Shown one piece after another: positions 6,099-13,344 of a DNA stretch of 19,633 nt. The translations under genes and the position numbers were made by a program. The DNA comes from VRUE01 sp035554595. GTDB lineage: Bacteria > Actinomycetota > Thermoleophilia > Solirubrobacterales > 70-9. Positions within the stretch are counted from its first letter, which is position 1. Each line of letters begins with the position of its first letter. Under the pieces are notes generated by a model. It had not been told where the DNA came from. It was given only the letters and a program-made list of their open reading frames with translations, and ran no database searches. The stretch is taken from positions 1 to 19,633 of the forward strand of contig DATMIH010000040.1 of the NCBI GenBank assembly GCA_035554595.1, given 5' to 3'.

Positions 6099-7511
6099 AT
6101 GGCAACCCAAGGCCGCCACCTCGACAGGCTCACCGCAGTCGACGCCTCGTTCCTCACCAACGAGACCTCGGCGAGCCACATGCACGTCGGCGCGATCCTG
6201 ATCTTCGAGGGGCCGCCGCCCAAATACGTCGACCTGGTCGAGCACGTGCGCGGGCGCCTCAGCCAGGTGCCGCGCTTCCGCCAGCGCCTCGTCGTGCCGC
6301 CGCTTGAGGCCGGCCGGCCGCTCTGGGCCGACGACGTCAACTTCAACCTGACCTACCACATCCGCCACAGCGGATTGCCCGATCCGGGCGGCGAGCAGCA
6401 GCTGAAGCGGCTTGCGGCGCGGGTCTTCTCCCAGCAGCTGGACCGCTCAAAGCCGCTCTGGGAGCTCTGGCTCGTGCAGGGCCTGGAGCGCGACCGCTTC
6501 GCCCTGCTGACCAAGACCCACCACGCGATGGTCGACGGCATCTCCGGCGTCGACATCGGCACCGTGCTCTTCGACCTCGAGCCGGTGCCCGAGCCGGCGA
6601 CCAGCGACGACGGCTGGGTGCCGGCGCCGCAGCCGAGCACGATCGACCTCGTCGCGCGGGGCGCGGTGGACGCGCTCGAGGCGCCGGTGAAGATCGTCGA
6701 GCGCGCGGTCGAGGCGGTGCGCCACCCCGAGACGGCAGCGCGGCGGATCGGCGAGGCGCTGGAGGGCGTCGGCGAGATCGTCGGCGCCTTTGCCGACCCG
6801 GCCCCCGACGTGCCGCTGAACCAGCCGATCGGACCGCACCGCCGCTTCACCTGGGCGCGCTCGGAGCTGGCCACCTTCAAGCGGATCAAGGACGCGCTCG
6901 GCGGCACCGTCAACGACGTCGTCCTGGCCGTGGTGACCGGGGCCCTGCGCGAGTGGCTGCACAGCCGCGGCGTGCGGACCGAGGGCCTGGAGCTGCGGGC
7001 GCTGGTACCGGTCTCGATCCGCAGCCAGGACGAGCGCGGTGACCTCGGCAACCGGATCGCGGCGATGCGCGGGCCGCTGCCGGTCTACGTCGAGGACCCG
7101 GTGCGGCGACTGCGGGTGGTCAGCGAGCAGATGGAGGGCCTGAAGCGCTCCAAGCAGGCGCTGGGTGCGGAAGTGATCTCCCGCTTCAACGACTTCGCGC
7201 CGCCGACGCTGCTGGCGCAGGCCTCGCGGATCAACTTCTCAACCCGGCTCTTCAACATGATCGTGACCAACGTGCCGGGCCCGCAGATCCCGCTCTACGT
7301 GCTCGGCCGCGAGCTCGAGGAGGTCTTCCCGGTCGCCTTCCTGCCGCCCAACCACACGATGGCGGTGGCGATCATGAGCTACAACGGCCGGGTCGGCTTT
7401 GGCCTGCTGGCCGACTACGACTCGATGGAGGACGTCGAATCGATCGCCGAGGGCTTGAATCGCTCGCTCGCCGAGCTCGAGCAGGCCGCAGCAGCGGCCA
7501 CCCGCGCCTGA
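6099..7511 (+). CDS. Wax ester synthase / diacylglycerol acyltransferase (WS/DGAT)
   Basis: A 470-aa bifunctional acyltransferase of the WS/DGAT family, which esterifies fatty alcohols or diacylglycerol with acyl-CoA to make wax esters or triacylglycerol at the inner membrane. The catalytic HHxxxDG motif is intact as HHAMVDG (residues 141-147). The PLWELWLVQGL motif (119-129), the N-terminal LTAVDASFL, and the C-terminal NDVVLAVVTGALREWL and NMIVTNVPGPQIPLYVLG segments match the DUF1298-containing C-terminal half. Length is normal. It stands alone upstream of fxsA (35-bp gap). This suggests storage-lipid synthesis, common in actinobacteria. Which of the two activities dominates cannot be read from sequence. 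Confidence 0.95.
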   Translation: MATQGRHLDRLTAVDASFLTNETSASHMHVGAILIFEGPPPKYVDLVEHVRGRLSQVPRFRQRLVVPPLEAGRPLWADDVNFNLTYHIRHSGLPDPGGEQQLKRLAARVFSQQLDRSKPLWELWLVQGLERDRFALLTKTHHAMVDGISGVDIGTVLFDLEPVPEPATSDDGWVPAPQPSTIDLVARGAVDALEAPVKIVERAVEAVRHPETAARRIGEALEGVGEIVGAFADPAPDVPLNQPIGPHRRFTWARSELATFKRIKDALGGTVNDVVLAVVTGALREWLHSRGVRTEGLELRALVPVSIRSQDERGDLGNRIAAMRGPLPVYVEDPVRRLRVVSEQMEGLKRSKQALGAEVISRFNDFAPPTLLAQASRINFSTRLFNMIVTNVPGPQIPLYVLGRELEEVFPVAFLPPNHTMAVAIMSYNGRVGFGLLADYDSMEDVESIAEGLNRSLAELEQAAAAATRA

Positions 7512-7534
7512 ATCTGCCCGCGCACCGCGCCAAC

Positions 7535-7540
7535 TAGGCT
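7535..7540 (+). promoter_or_regulatory. -10 box TAGGCT of the FxsA gene
   Basis: TAGGCT ends 6 nt before the GTG at 7547. It lies in the 35-bp gap after the WS/DGAT stop and suggests that FxsA has its own leaderless transcript. Confidence 0.5.
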
Positions 7541-7546
7541 AAGTCG

Positions 7547-8026
7547 GTGGCCATCCTCGTCGCCCTCTTCATCGTCGTCCCGATCATCGAGATCTACGTG
7601 ATCATCCAGATCGGCTCGCTGATCGGCGTCTGGCCCACCGTCGCGCTGCTGATCGCCGACGCCGTGCTCGGCTCGATGCTGCTGCGCCACCAGGGCCGCG
7701 GCGCCTGGCGCCGCTTCAACGCCGCCCTCGCCGAGCGCCGCTTCCCCGGCCGCGAGGTCGCCGACGGCCTCCTGATCGCAATCGGCGGCACCCTCCTGCT
7801 CACCCCCGGCTTCGTCACCGACATCTTCGGCGCGATCCTGTTGATCCCACCGACCCGAGCGCTCGTCCGGCGCCTGATGCGCGGCTACGTCGGCCGGCGG
7901 TTCCTGATCATGGGCGTGCCGGGAGCGGCGGGCTCGACGGGACCGGCCCCGACCTCAAGCCGTCACTACGACTACGACGCCACAGCCGAAGAGATCGACG
8001 CCGACGATCCGCGGTTGACGGGATGA
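7547..8026 (+). CDS. fxsA: FxsA family membrane protein
   Basis: A 159-aa cytoplasmic-membrane protein starting with GTG (MAILVALFIVVPIIEIYVII). FxsA in E. coli, when overproduced, relieves exclusion of phage T7 by the F plasmid; the normal role is unknown. Family signatures are present: the PIIEIYVIIQIGSLIGVWPT first segment, RFNAALAERRFPGREVADG in the cytoplasmic loop, and GGTLLLTPGFVTDIFGAILLIPPTR covering the last two spans. A hydrophilic tail of about 40 residues ends in DDPRLTG. Length and topology (3-4 spans) are standard. The start is supported by the upstream TAGGCT box. Confidence 0.93.
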   Translation: MAILVALFIVVPIIEIYVIIQIGSLIGVWPTVALLIADAVLGSMLLRHQGRGAWRRFNAALAERRFPGREVADGLLIAIGGTLLLTPGFVTDIFGAILLIPPTRALVRRLMRGYVGRRFLIMGVPGAAGSTGPAPTSSRHYDYDATAEEIDADDPRLTG

Positions 8027-8058
8027 GCAGCTCCGCCGCTGAGCGCCAAAGCGAGCGT

Positions 8059-8064
8059 TAGGGT
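8059..8064 (+). promoter_or_regulatory. -10 box TAGGGT of the 41-aa peptide gene
   Basis: TAGGGT ends 6 nt before the ATG at 8071, with CTATCC between. This gives independent support to the short gene that follows. Confidence 0.5.
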
Positions 8065-8070
8065 CTATCC

Positions 8071-8196
8071 ATGCTCGGAGTTGCTTTTGTCGTCGTATCT
8101 CTATTGCTCGCCGTCGGCGAGTTCTACCTCTGGCACGCCGGTCTTCTCTGGCACGAGCCAAAGAAAGATCCGCGCAACTTCCCTCCTCGCTGGTAG
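8071..8196 (+). CDS. 41-aa single-span membrane peptide
   Basis: A short frame encoding MLGVAFVVVSLLLAVGEFYL, then WHAGLLWHEPKKDPRNFPPRW, stop TAG at 8194. Residues 2-20 form one membrane span, and a short tail rich in Trp, His and Pro follows. It lies 44 bp after fxsA on the same strand and 21 bp before the end of the convergent BI-1 gene. A perfectly spaced TAGGGT box precedes the ATG. I do not recognise a family. The ordered composition (clean hydrophobic helix, then a polar tail, ending just before the convergent gene) is the reason for calling it. Confidence 0.6.
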   Translation: MLGVAFVVVSLLLAVGEFYLWHAGLLWHEPKKDPRNFPPRW

Positions 8197-8217
8197 GTCG
8201 TTGCGGATAGCAGCGGG

Positions 8218-8988
8218 CTAGCTGTTGGACCCGCCGGGGCCACCTGGGCCGCCAAAGAAGCGCAGCATGTAGAGGAAGAGGTTGGCGAACTCGAGGCAGA
8301 GCAACAGTGCCCCGAAGATCGCCATGTTTTCGGCTTCCACCCCGCTGCGTTCGGCGCCCATTTCCTTGAGCTTCTGAACGTTCCAGGCGGTCATGCCGGC
8401 GAAGATCGCCACGCCGCCGAGGGTGGTCAGCCAATACAGCGCCGTCGAAGCCCAAATCAGATTGAAGAGCAACGCCAGTAGTAGGCCGACGAATCCCATG
8501 AACAGAAGCGAGCCGAGGCTGTCGAGATCGCGCTTGGTGAAATAGCCATAGAGCACCATCGCTCCGAACATCCCGGCCGCTGCCGCAAAGGCCGGCGCGA
8601 TCTCGGCTGACGTGTAGAGGCTGAAGACGATCGAGAAGACGAGACCGTTGATGCCGGCAAAGAGGCAGAACAGGAAGGCCGCCGTCTGCGCACCGATTCG
8701 CCGCATGCCGAGCCCAAGGCCGGCGACGATCCCCAACTCTGCGAGCAGCAGACCGACAAAGACGAGTGGATGATCTTCGAAGTAGGCCGCCGTATTGCCG
8801 TTAGCGGCGAACCAGGCCGCGATCCCAGCGCTGAGGGCCAAACCCACGAACATCCAGGCGAACGAGCGGACCACGAACGATTGGGAGGAAGCATCGCCTC
8901 CCGAGAAGCGACCGGAGCTCGCGGCGGAACTGCGGTCAGCTTCGAAGTCCGTCTGAGGATCGGCCATCATCCGAACAGTCTCACTCAC
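8218..8988 (-). CDS. Bax inhibitor-1 / YccA family membrane protein
   Basis: A 256-aa protein with a ~40-residue polar N-terminus and about seven transmembrane spans (from SFAWMFVGLALSAGIAAWFAA to the FGALLLCLEFANLFLYMLR end). It belongs to the BI-1 family, whose bacterial members include YccA and YbhL and have been linked to FtsH regulation and to pH-sensitive calcium leak. The family-type TTLGGVAIFAGMTAWNVQKLK segment precedes the last span, and LEFANLFLYMLRFFGG is the typical end; a GGPGGPGGS tail follows. GTG at 8988 overlaps the stop of the upstream PASTA gene by 8 bp. In-frame ATGs at 8970 and 8967 are alternatives. Expression is probably coupled to the upstream gene. Confidence 0.92.
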   Translation of the reverse strand: MSETVRMMADPQTDFEADRSSAASSGRFSGGDASSQSFVVRSFAWMFVGLALSAGIAAWFAANGNTAAYFEDHPLVFVGLLLAELGIVAGLGLGMRRIGAQTAAFLFCLFAGINGLVFSIVFSLYTSAEIAPAFAAAAGMFGAMVLYGYFTKRDLDSLGSLLFMGFVGLLLALLFNLIWASTALYWLTTLGGVAIFAGMTAWNVQKLKEMGAERSGVEAENMAIFGALLLCLEFANLFLYMLRFFGGPGGPGGSNS

Positions 8989-9670
8989 CCAGATTGACTG
9001 TGACTGGAGCCCAAGGGGGAAGGGACGTGCCAGGCGCTGGACTCTGGAGCACGACCCTGTCCTGCCTTGAGGCTGTGCCCCGCTGTCGATGCACCCGGCC
9101 GATCCTGCACCCGGCCGACCGCACCCTCTGCCTTGCCAAATCCAGCGGCCTTCCCCTGAGACGTGGCACGAGGCAACCCTTTTCGGCAGCGGCGTCGCCG
9201 CCTCTCTCCGGCAGAGGTTCGGGCGGCGGCATGATGACTTCGACGGTCGAAGGGCCAGCTACCCAAGCCGACCCCTGGAGGATCGGATAGGTGAAGGGAG
9301 CTCCACCGGCGGCGGGATTACCGGCCCTGTGGTGGACCGTGAGCGTAACTACGTTTGGCGATGAAACGCTTAGCGTCGTGGGAACGCTTCTGCCGACCGC
9401 GTCGCTCGCTTCTGCCGCCCAGATGGAGAAGGCCACGTGTTCGCCGTCAGCGTAGTAGACGACCGCGCCTCGTTCATCGACCTGCTGAAGTTCCTGACCT
9501 TCTTCCAACTGCACTTCCCAGGAATAGTCCTCCGGATCCGAAGGACCATGGATCTCCGGGAACCACATGCCTTCGTATGGAGGGAGCGGATCGGCGGCGG
9601 CAGCGCTGCTCAGAGCAGCGCAGACCAACACGAGAACTGCGATGAGCGCGTAGACCCTCCCTTTCCACAC
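8981..9670 (-). CDS. Secreted protein with C-terminal PASTA domain
   Basis: A 229-aa exported protein. Residues 1-26 form a signal peptide (VYALIAVLVLVCAALSSAAAA, cleavage near AAA-AD). A central beta-rich region (~30-150) of unknown fold follows, then a Pro-rich linker (MPPPEPLP). Residues ~166-229 form one PASTA domain: CLVPRLRGRPLDLARQRV, then AGCRIGRVHRQRG, then VVLQSPAPGTSLPPWAPVTV. PASTA domains bind peptidoglycan or act as spacers in Ser/Thr kinases and PBPs; a lone PASTA domain on a secreted protein is commonly seen in these bacteria. The start is GTG, with a TAGTCT box 7 nt upstream. It overlaps the BI-1 gene by 8 bp, forming a two-gene operon. Confidence 0.85.
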   Translation of the reverse strand: MWKGRVYALIAVLVLVCAALSSAAAADPLPPYEGMWFPEIHGPSDPEDYSWEVQLEEGQELQQVDERGAVVYYADGEHVAFSIWAAEASDAVGRSVPTTLSVSSPNVVTLTVHHRAGNPAAGGAPFTYPILQGSAWVAGPSTVEVIMPPPEPLPERGGDAAAEKGCLVPRLRGRPLDLARQRVRSAGCRIGRVHRQRGTASRQDRVVLQSPAPGTSLPPWAPVTVNLGE

Positions 9671-9677
9671 GCCGAAA

Positions 9678-9683
9678 AGACTA
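9678..9683 (-). promoter_or_regulatory. -10 box TAGTCT of the PASTA/BI-1 operon
   Basis: TAGTCT on the minus strand ends 7 nt before the GTG at 9670, with no ribosome site in between. It is the likely promoter for the two overlapping genes. Confidence 0.5.
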
Positions 9684-9750
9684 CCGCCACACGAAACCGA
9701 TCTTGTCTCGCCGAGACGACACCTGACCGGCCGGAAGTAAGGCGCTGCCC

Positions 9751-10626
9751 TCAGTCGCGACGCCGGCGCCGGCGAAAAGGCTCTTCGAGGTCCGTGGTGG
9801 CAAAACCCCCCGTGTTTGGCGCCCCGCTGGCATAGCGGTAGAGGGCGACGGAGAAGACCTGCTGCGCGGCGAGCGAGAGGGCGGAGACCAGCAGGATCGC
9901 TCCGACCGCGATTGCGATCAATGCAGCGCCGAGGGTGGGGGCACTGGCCCTCACACCGATGCCGACTCCGACGAGGATCCCTACGGGGATCATGGCGAAG
10001 ACAGTCCAGACGCCGATACCGGCCAAGCCGGTAATCCCCTCACCCCATCGGCCCCTGATCAGGCGTACCGACTCCTTAGCGGTCTCCAGGGGACCAGCGC
10101 CCTCGAGTGCCAGCAACGGCACGGCAAAGATCGTCGCCAGGCTCCAGGCGGCCCCGAGTAGCCAGGACGCGAGCCGCCCGGCGCCGGGAATCCGTGACGC
10201 GAGCTGCTCCAGGAGGAGCCCAACTCCCGCGGCCAGGAGCGACCACTGCGCGATGCGACCCAGCCGCCCCCAGGAGATAGAGAGCGCTTCACGGACGCCG
10301 ATCGGTCGGCCGTCGAAGCTTGCCGCGGCCGCGCCGGCCAGCGCGACGTTGAAGAAGACGCTGAGAAAGGTCATTGGGTAGATGCCGATGATCGCTGCCA
10401 GCGCCAAATCGCCCCGCGAATGAGTCGGCGAGCTGAGGTAGCCGGAGAAGTAGAGAAGCGCGGCGGCTCCCGCCAACCCACAGCCCGCCCCCATCAGAGC
10501 GATCGAGATCATCGTCGGGTCCCGCCGGATCAGCACCCAAGCGGCCTTCGTCAGGCGCCAGCCCCGCTCCATCTTCCCCTCGGCGGGGGCACCTCCACCC
10601 TGAGTCTGTCCATCCTCCACGCCCAC
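9751..10626 (-). CDS. DUF6159-like polytopic membrane protein
   Basis: A 291-aa protein with about six membrane spans and a basic C-terminus (FRRRRRRD). After a polar lead, MERGWRLTKAAWVLIRRDPT matches the start typical of DUF6159-type proteins, followed by spans around 40-60, 75-100, 125-150, 160-175, 200-225 and 235-260. The ALSISWGRLGRIAQWSLLAA and PLLALEGAGPLETAKESVRLIRGRWGE segments resemble the repeated architecture of this and related glycerophosphoryl-diesterase-membrane-domain families. Function unknown. Two starts are possible: GTG at 10626 (TAACCT box 10 nt upstream) or ATG at 10572 (GAGGGG just upstream, matches homologue-like N-terminus). It lies 29 bp downstream of the propeller gene. 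Confidence 0.75.
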   Translation of the reverse strand: MGVEDGQTQGGGAPAEGKMERGWRLTKAAWVLIRRDPTMISIALMGAGCGLAGAAALLYFSGYLSSPTHSRGDLALAAIIGIYPMTFLSVFFNVALAGAAAASFDGRPIGVREALSISWGRLGRIAQWSLLAAGVGLLLEQLASRIPGAGRLASWLLGAAWSLATIFAVPLLALEGAGPLETAKESVRLIRGRWGEGITGLAGIGVWTVFAMIPVGILVGVGIGVRASAPTLGAALIAIAVGAILLVSALSLAAQQVFSVALYRYASGAPNTGGFATTDLEEPFRRRRRRD

Positions 10627-10655
10627 GACAATTGACAGGTTAGCGGGAAGGTCGC

Positions 10656-11684
10656 CTAATTCTTGACGACGTAGACGCGGCTACCGTCGGGACTGACCGC
10701 GAGTCCAAGCGGGAATGGGCCGACCTTGATCGGCTTGGCGGCAGGCTTGCTGGTTACGGTGTTGATGGTGGAAACAGTGCCGGATGCCAGGCAGCTCACG
10801 TAGGCGCGATCCCCGTCGGGACTGATCGCGACCGCAGTTGGCCTACCGCAGACCTTGATCGGCTTGGACGCGGGCCTGTTTGTTGCGGCGGTGATTACTG
10901 AGAGCGTGTCGTCGCGGGCATTCGCGACATAGACGAGGCGGCCGTCGGGACTGATGGCTATCGCGGACGGAGTGTCGTCTGTTTTGATGGTCTTGACGGG
11001 TTGCCCGATGGCTGCCGTATCGATCGCTGAGACCGTGTCATCGCGCACGTTGGCGACATAGACGCGACTACCATCAGGGGTAATCGCGATTGCGAGTGGG
11101 TAGCCGCCGACCTTGATCGGCCTAGTGGCAGGCTTGTCGGTCGCGGTGTCGATAACGGAGATGGTGTCGCTTCCGGCATTGGAAACATAGATGCGGCCGC
11201 CGTCAGGACTAACCGCGATCGCGATCGGCACGCGACCGACTGAGATCGGCTTGGCGGCAAGCTCATTGGCCTCGGTGTCGATTACCGAGACGGCGTTACT
11301 TCCGGAATCGGCTACATAGGCGCGCAACCCATCGGGAGAGATCGCGATCTGTTCTGGAAAGCGCCCGACCGCTATCGCTCTCACAGTCACCCTGCTGGAC
11401 GCGGTGTCGATTACCGAGACGTTTCCCCCATGCAGCCCACCCGCGTTGACGACATATGCGCGGTCCCCGCCGGGACCCAGAGCGATCGCGCTGGGGAAGC
11501 GGCCGGTCTTGATCGTCCCCGTAGCCAATCGGTTGGTAGCGGTGTCGATGATCGAGACGCCTCCGCGGATCTGGGATACGCCAGCACCCTTTTGGGCGAC
11601 AGCCCCTCCGGCGCTCACAACCATCCCAAGCCCGACGAGTAGTAGGCCGACCGAAATGCAATGGATACGCCTTCGTCTATTCAC
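10656..11684 (-). CDS. Secreted seven-repeat YVTN beta-propeller protein
   Basis: A 342-aa exported protein. Residues 1-30 form a signal peptide (MNRRRR n-region, CISVGLLLVGLGMVVSAGG core, cleavage near AVA-QK). Residues ~41-342 contain seven ~43-residue repeats of the YVTN type, each with VSVIDTAT, PIKVGxxPxAIAISPDG and RVYVANAxxD elements, which predicts one complete seven-bladed propeller. Such proteins are surface or periplasmic and mostly of unknown ligand. The sixth repeat carries cysteines (KVCGRP and YVSCLA) that could pair. The frame is open to 11765, but GTG at 11684 is chosen because it gives a proper signal peptide and has a TAATGT box 7 nt upstream. It is divergent from the SecD-like gene. 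Confidence 0.9.
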   Translation of the reverse strand: MNRRRRIHCISVGLLLVGLGMVVSAGGAVAQKGAGVSQIRGGVSIIDTATNRLATGTIKTGRFPSAIALGPGGDRAYVVNAGGLHGGNVSVIDTASSRVTVRAIAVGRFPEQIAISPDGLRAYVADSGSNAVSVIDTEANELAAKPISVGRVPIAIAVSPDGGRIYVSNAGSDTISVIDTATDKPATRPIKVGGYPLAIAITPDGSRVYVANVRDDTVSAIDTAAIGQPVKTIKTDDTPSAIAISPDGRLVYVANARDDTLSVITAATNRPASKPIKVCGRPTAVAISPDGDRAYVSCLASGTVSTINTVTSKPAAKPIKVGPFPLGLAVSPDGSRVYVVKN

Positions 11685-11691
11685 CGCGATG

Positions 11692-11697
11692 ACATTA
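11692..11697 (-). promoter_or_regulatory. -10 box TAATGT deciding the propeller start
   Basis: TAATGT on the minus strand ends 7 nt before the GTG at 11684. It supports this start over the upstream GTG at 11765, whose extra 27 residues would precede the signal peptide. Confidence 0.5.
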
Positions 11698-11772
11698 ATG
11701 ATCAGGCAAGTCGCGTGAGATTTCCGGTTTCTTAAGCGGCCTTGGTATGGACGTGCCGGGTCCACCCTAGGT

Positions 11773-11778
11773 TAGGCT
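11773..11778 (+). promoter_or_regulatory. -10 box TAGGCT of the SecD-like gene
   Basis: TAGGCT ends 7 nt before the TTG at 11786 and is identical to the box in front of fxsA. It supports the unusual TTG start. Confidence 0.5.
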
Positions 11779-11785
11779 TCCACTC

Positions 11786-13054
11786 TTGCGCCCTACCGTT
11801 CGATTCATCTTTCTTCTCGCGACAGTCACCGGCGTGGTCATGGCACTTGGTGATCTAGGTGCCGCCAGCGGCAGCAGCGCCCAATGCTCTGCTGGTCCCA
11901 CGGAACCGTCGCTCGAACTCACCTACCGGCTGGAAGCTGGAACAAAGAGGGTCACGCCAAGCACTCGCCGCACGGCGACGGGCATCGTCTGCAAGCGCTT
12001 GCTGACGATCCTGGGTGCCGACGGTCAGGTTCAGCTGCTTACCCACAAGCGAATCCGCGTACTTCTGTCCAATGTCCGGGACGCTAGACACGCGAAGCGA
12101 GCCGCCACACAGATCGGCGAGGCCGGGCGACTCTATTTCTACGATTGGGAGCAAAACCTGATCGGACCTGAGCGGAAAATTGGCGGTCACCCGGGCACGG
12201 TCCCGCCAGCCACAGCTCTACGCAAAGCGAATCACGAATGGCGCGCCGCTGGCAGAAGCACAAGGTTGCTGGCTAACGCGCAGCTGATCTCTGCCGGCGC
12301 CTTCCCGGATGTCTACGGCGCGGTCAGACTGGCTTCCGAACAGAAGCCGCGGAAGCGTTGCGCAGCCTGCTCCGCCTCAGCACCCCGCTTCTACATGTTC
12401 GATCGCTCTCCGACCCACGAACTGATTGCCGGGCCATTCTCAGCCAGGGCCGAACTTCGCAATGCAGTTGGCCAGCGGCACCGCCATAACGACATCATGC
12501 TCAAGGTCCCCGTGGGCACGACGATCGTCTCGGAACACCCGAGCAGCCGGACTGGCGAAATCCTTATGACAGCCGAACCGGGCTGGTTCGCGCTCAGGGA
12601 CAGTCCGGCGCTGGATGGTGCCGACATCGTCAGTCCCCACCAAGAAGTCGACGAAGTTGGCCAACCAGACGTCACCTTCGGCTTCACCGCCCAAGGCCGC
12701 GTTGCCTTTAAACGGCTCACCCGAAAAATCGCCAAACGTGGTCGGGCCTCCGCGATTGGCCCGGTTGACGGTTCCGGCGCCGAAGCCCTCTCCGGTCACC
12801 TCGCCACTGTTTTCGACAGCGAAGTAAAGACCCGACCCATCATCAATTTCGCCGACTTCCCCAACGGAATTGACGGCCACACCGGTGCCCAAATTTCGGG
12901 TGGCTTCCCCAACATTCGGGCGGCCCAAGATTTCGTGAACATCCTGAAGATCGGCGGCCTGCCGATCAATATGGGGTTGTTGAGTCAGCGGATGCTGCGC
13001 AATCGCTACGGGCGCACCCAGTCCTCCACCCCGTCCTCCGCCGCCAACGAATAG
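11786..13054 (+). CDS. SecD-like extracytoplasmic protein without membrane domain
   Basis: A 422-aa protein starting with TTG. Residues ~5-27 form a signal peptide or N-terminal anchor. Residues ~41-130 match the SecD P1 base, with LELTYRLEAG and the near-diagnostic RLYFYDWEQNLIGPE (115-129). After a variable middle, residues ~253-391 match the SecDF P1 head: ALDGADIVSPHQEVDE, GQPDVTFGFTAQGRVAFKRL, DSEVKTRPIINFADFPNGID, TGAQISGGF and LKIGGLPINMGLLSQ. In true SecD this last motif leads into the six-span RND-type membrane domain. Here the protein ends about 30 residues later, after a polar tail. It cannot be a complete proton-driven translocase subunit, so it may be a divergent paralogue that chaperones exported proteins, or a decaying copy. 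Codon use looks less GC3-biased than in ispH or addB. Confidence 0.82.
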   Translation: MRPTVRFIFLLATVTGVVMALGDLGAASGSSAQCSAGPTEPSLELTYRLEAGTKRVTPSTRRTATGIVCKRLLTILGADGQVQLLTHKRIRVLLSNVRDARHAKRAATQIGEAGRLYFYDWEQNLIGPERKIGGHPGTVPPATALRKANHEWRAAGRSTRLLANAQLISAGAFPDVYGAVRLASEQKPRKRCAACSASAPRFYMFDRSPTHELIAGPFSARAELRNAVGQRHRHNDIMLKVPVGTTIVSEHPSSRTGEILMTAEPGWFALRDSPALDGADIVSPHQEVDEVGQPDVTFGFTAQGRVAFKRLTRKIAKRGRASAIGPVDGSGAEALSGHLATVFDSEVKTRPIINFADFPNGIDGHTGAQISGGFPNIRAAQDFVNILKIGGLPINMGLLSQRMLRNRYGRTQSSTPSSAANE

Positions 13055-13298
13055 ACGGCGAGGTCGAGATCGCGGCCGCCGACCCGTCCGCGAAGGCACA
13101 ATCCAGCCCCCTGCACCCTTCCATGGCCAGGCCACCCTCCGCAAGCAGGGGGAAGACTGGGAATGGAGTGGCTCGCTTAGCGCCCGATTCCCCGGACGGA
13201 CCGTTCGCCTCACCGGGCCGGGCTTCGAGCCCCTCGTGACGACCTTCAAGCCCCGTCCCTACACGTTTTTCGTCTTCGCCCACGACGTGCGCTGCTGA
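13054..13298 (+). pseudogene. Frameshifted 3' remnant of a secreted-protein gene
   Basis: The ~290-bp stretch after the SecD-like gene contains coding-like sequence split between two frames. One frame reads DGEVEIAAADPSAKA from 13054; a second, joined at about 13095, reads REGTIQPPAPFHGQATLRKQ, then DWEWSGSLSARFPGRTVRLTG, PGFEPLVTTFKPRPYTFFVF and AHDVRC before TGA at 13296. The second part looks like the beta-rich C-terminal domain found at the end of many Thermoleophilia exported proteins (W.GSL...FPG..VRLTGPGF). No in-frame start or ribosome site is visible, so I read this as a gene remnant. It could instead be a sequencing frameshift, or simply chance open sequence. Confidence 0.4.
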
Positions 13299-13344
13299 AG
13301 GCGCGTCTCGCGGCTACAGGAGGCGCCTCGAGGCACGGGCGTGG

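Noticed and set aside
5989..6105. Upstream extension of ispH to a start at 6105
   Set aside because: The extra 39 residues are polar and unlike IspH N-termini, and they would overlap the WS/DGAT start; the TACTCT box fits the ATG at 5988.
10656..11590. A ~130-bp tandem periodicity in DNA
   Set aside because: It is explained by the seven protein repeats of the beta-propeller; copies diverge at synonymous sites and are not a DNA satellite or CRISPR array.
12440..13283. Two minus-strand frames opposite the SecD-like gene and the remnant
   Set aside because: No motifs, low-complexity composition, and they oppose clearly conserved SecD-like sequence.
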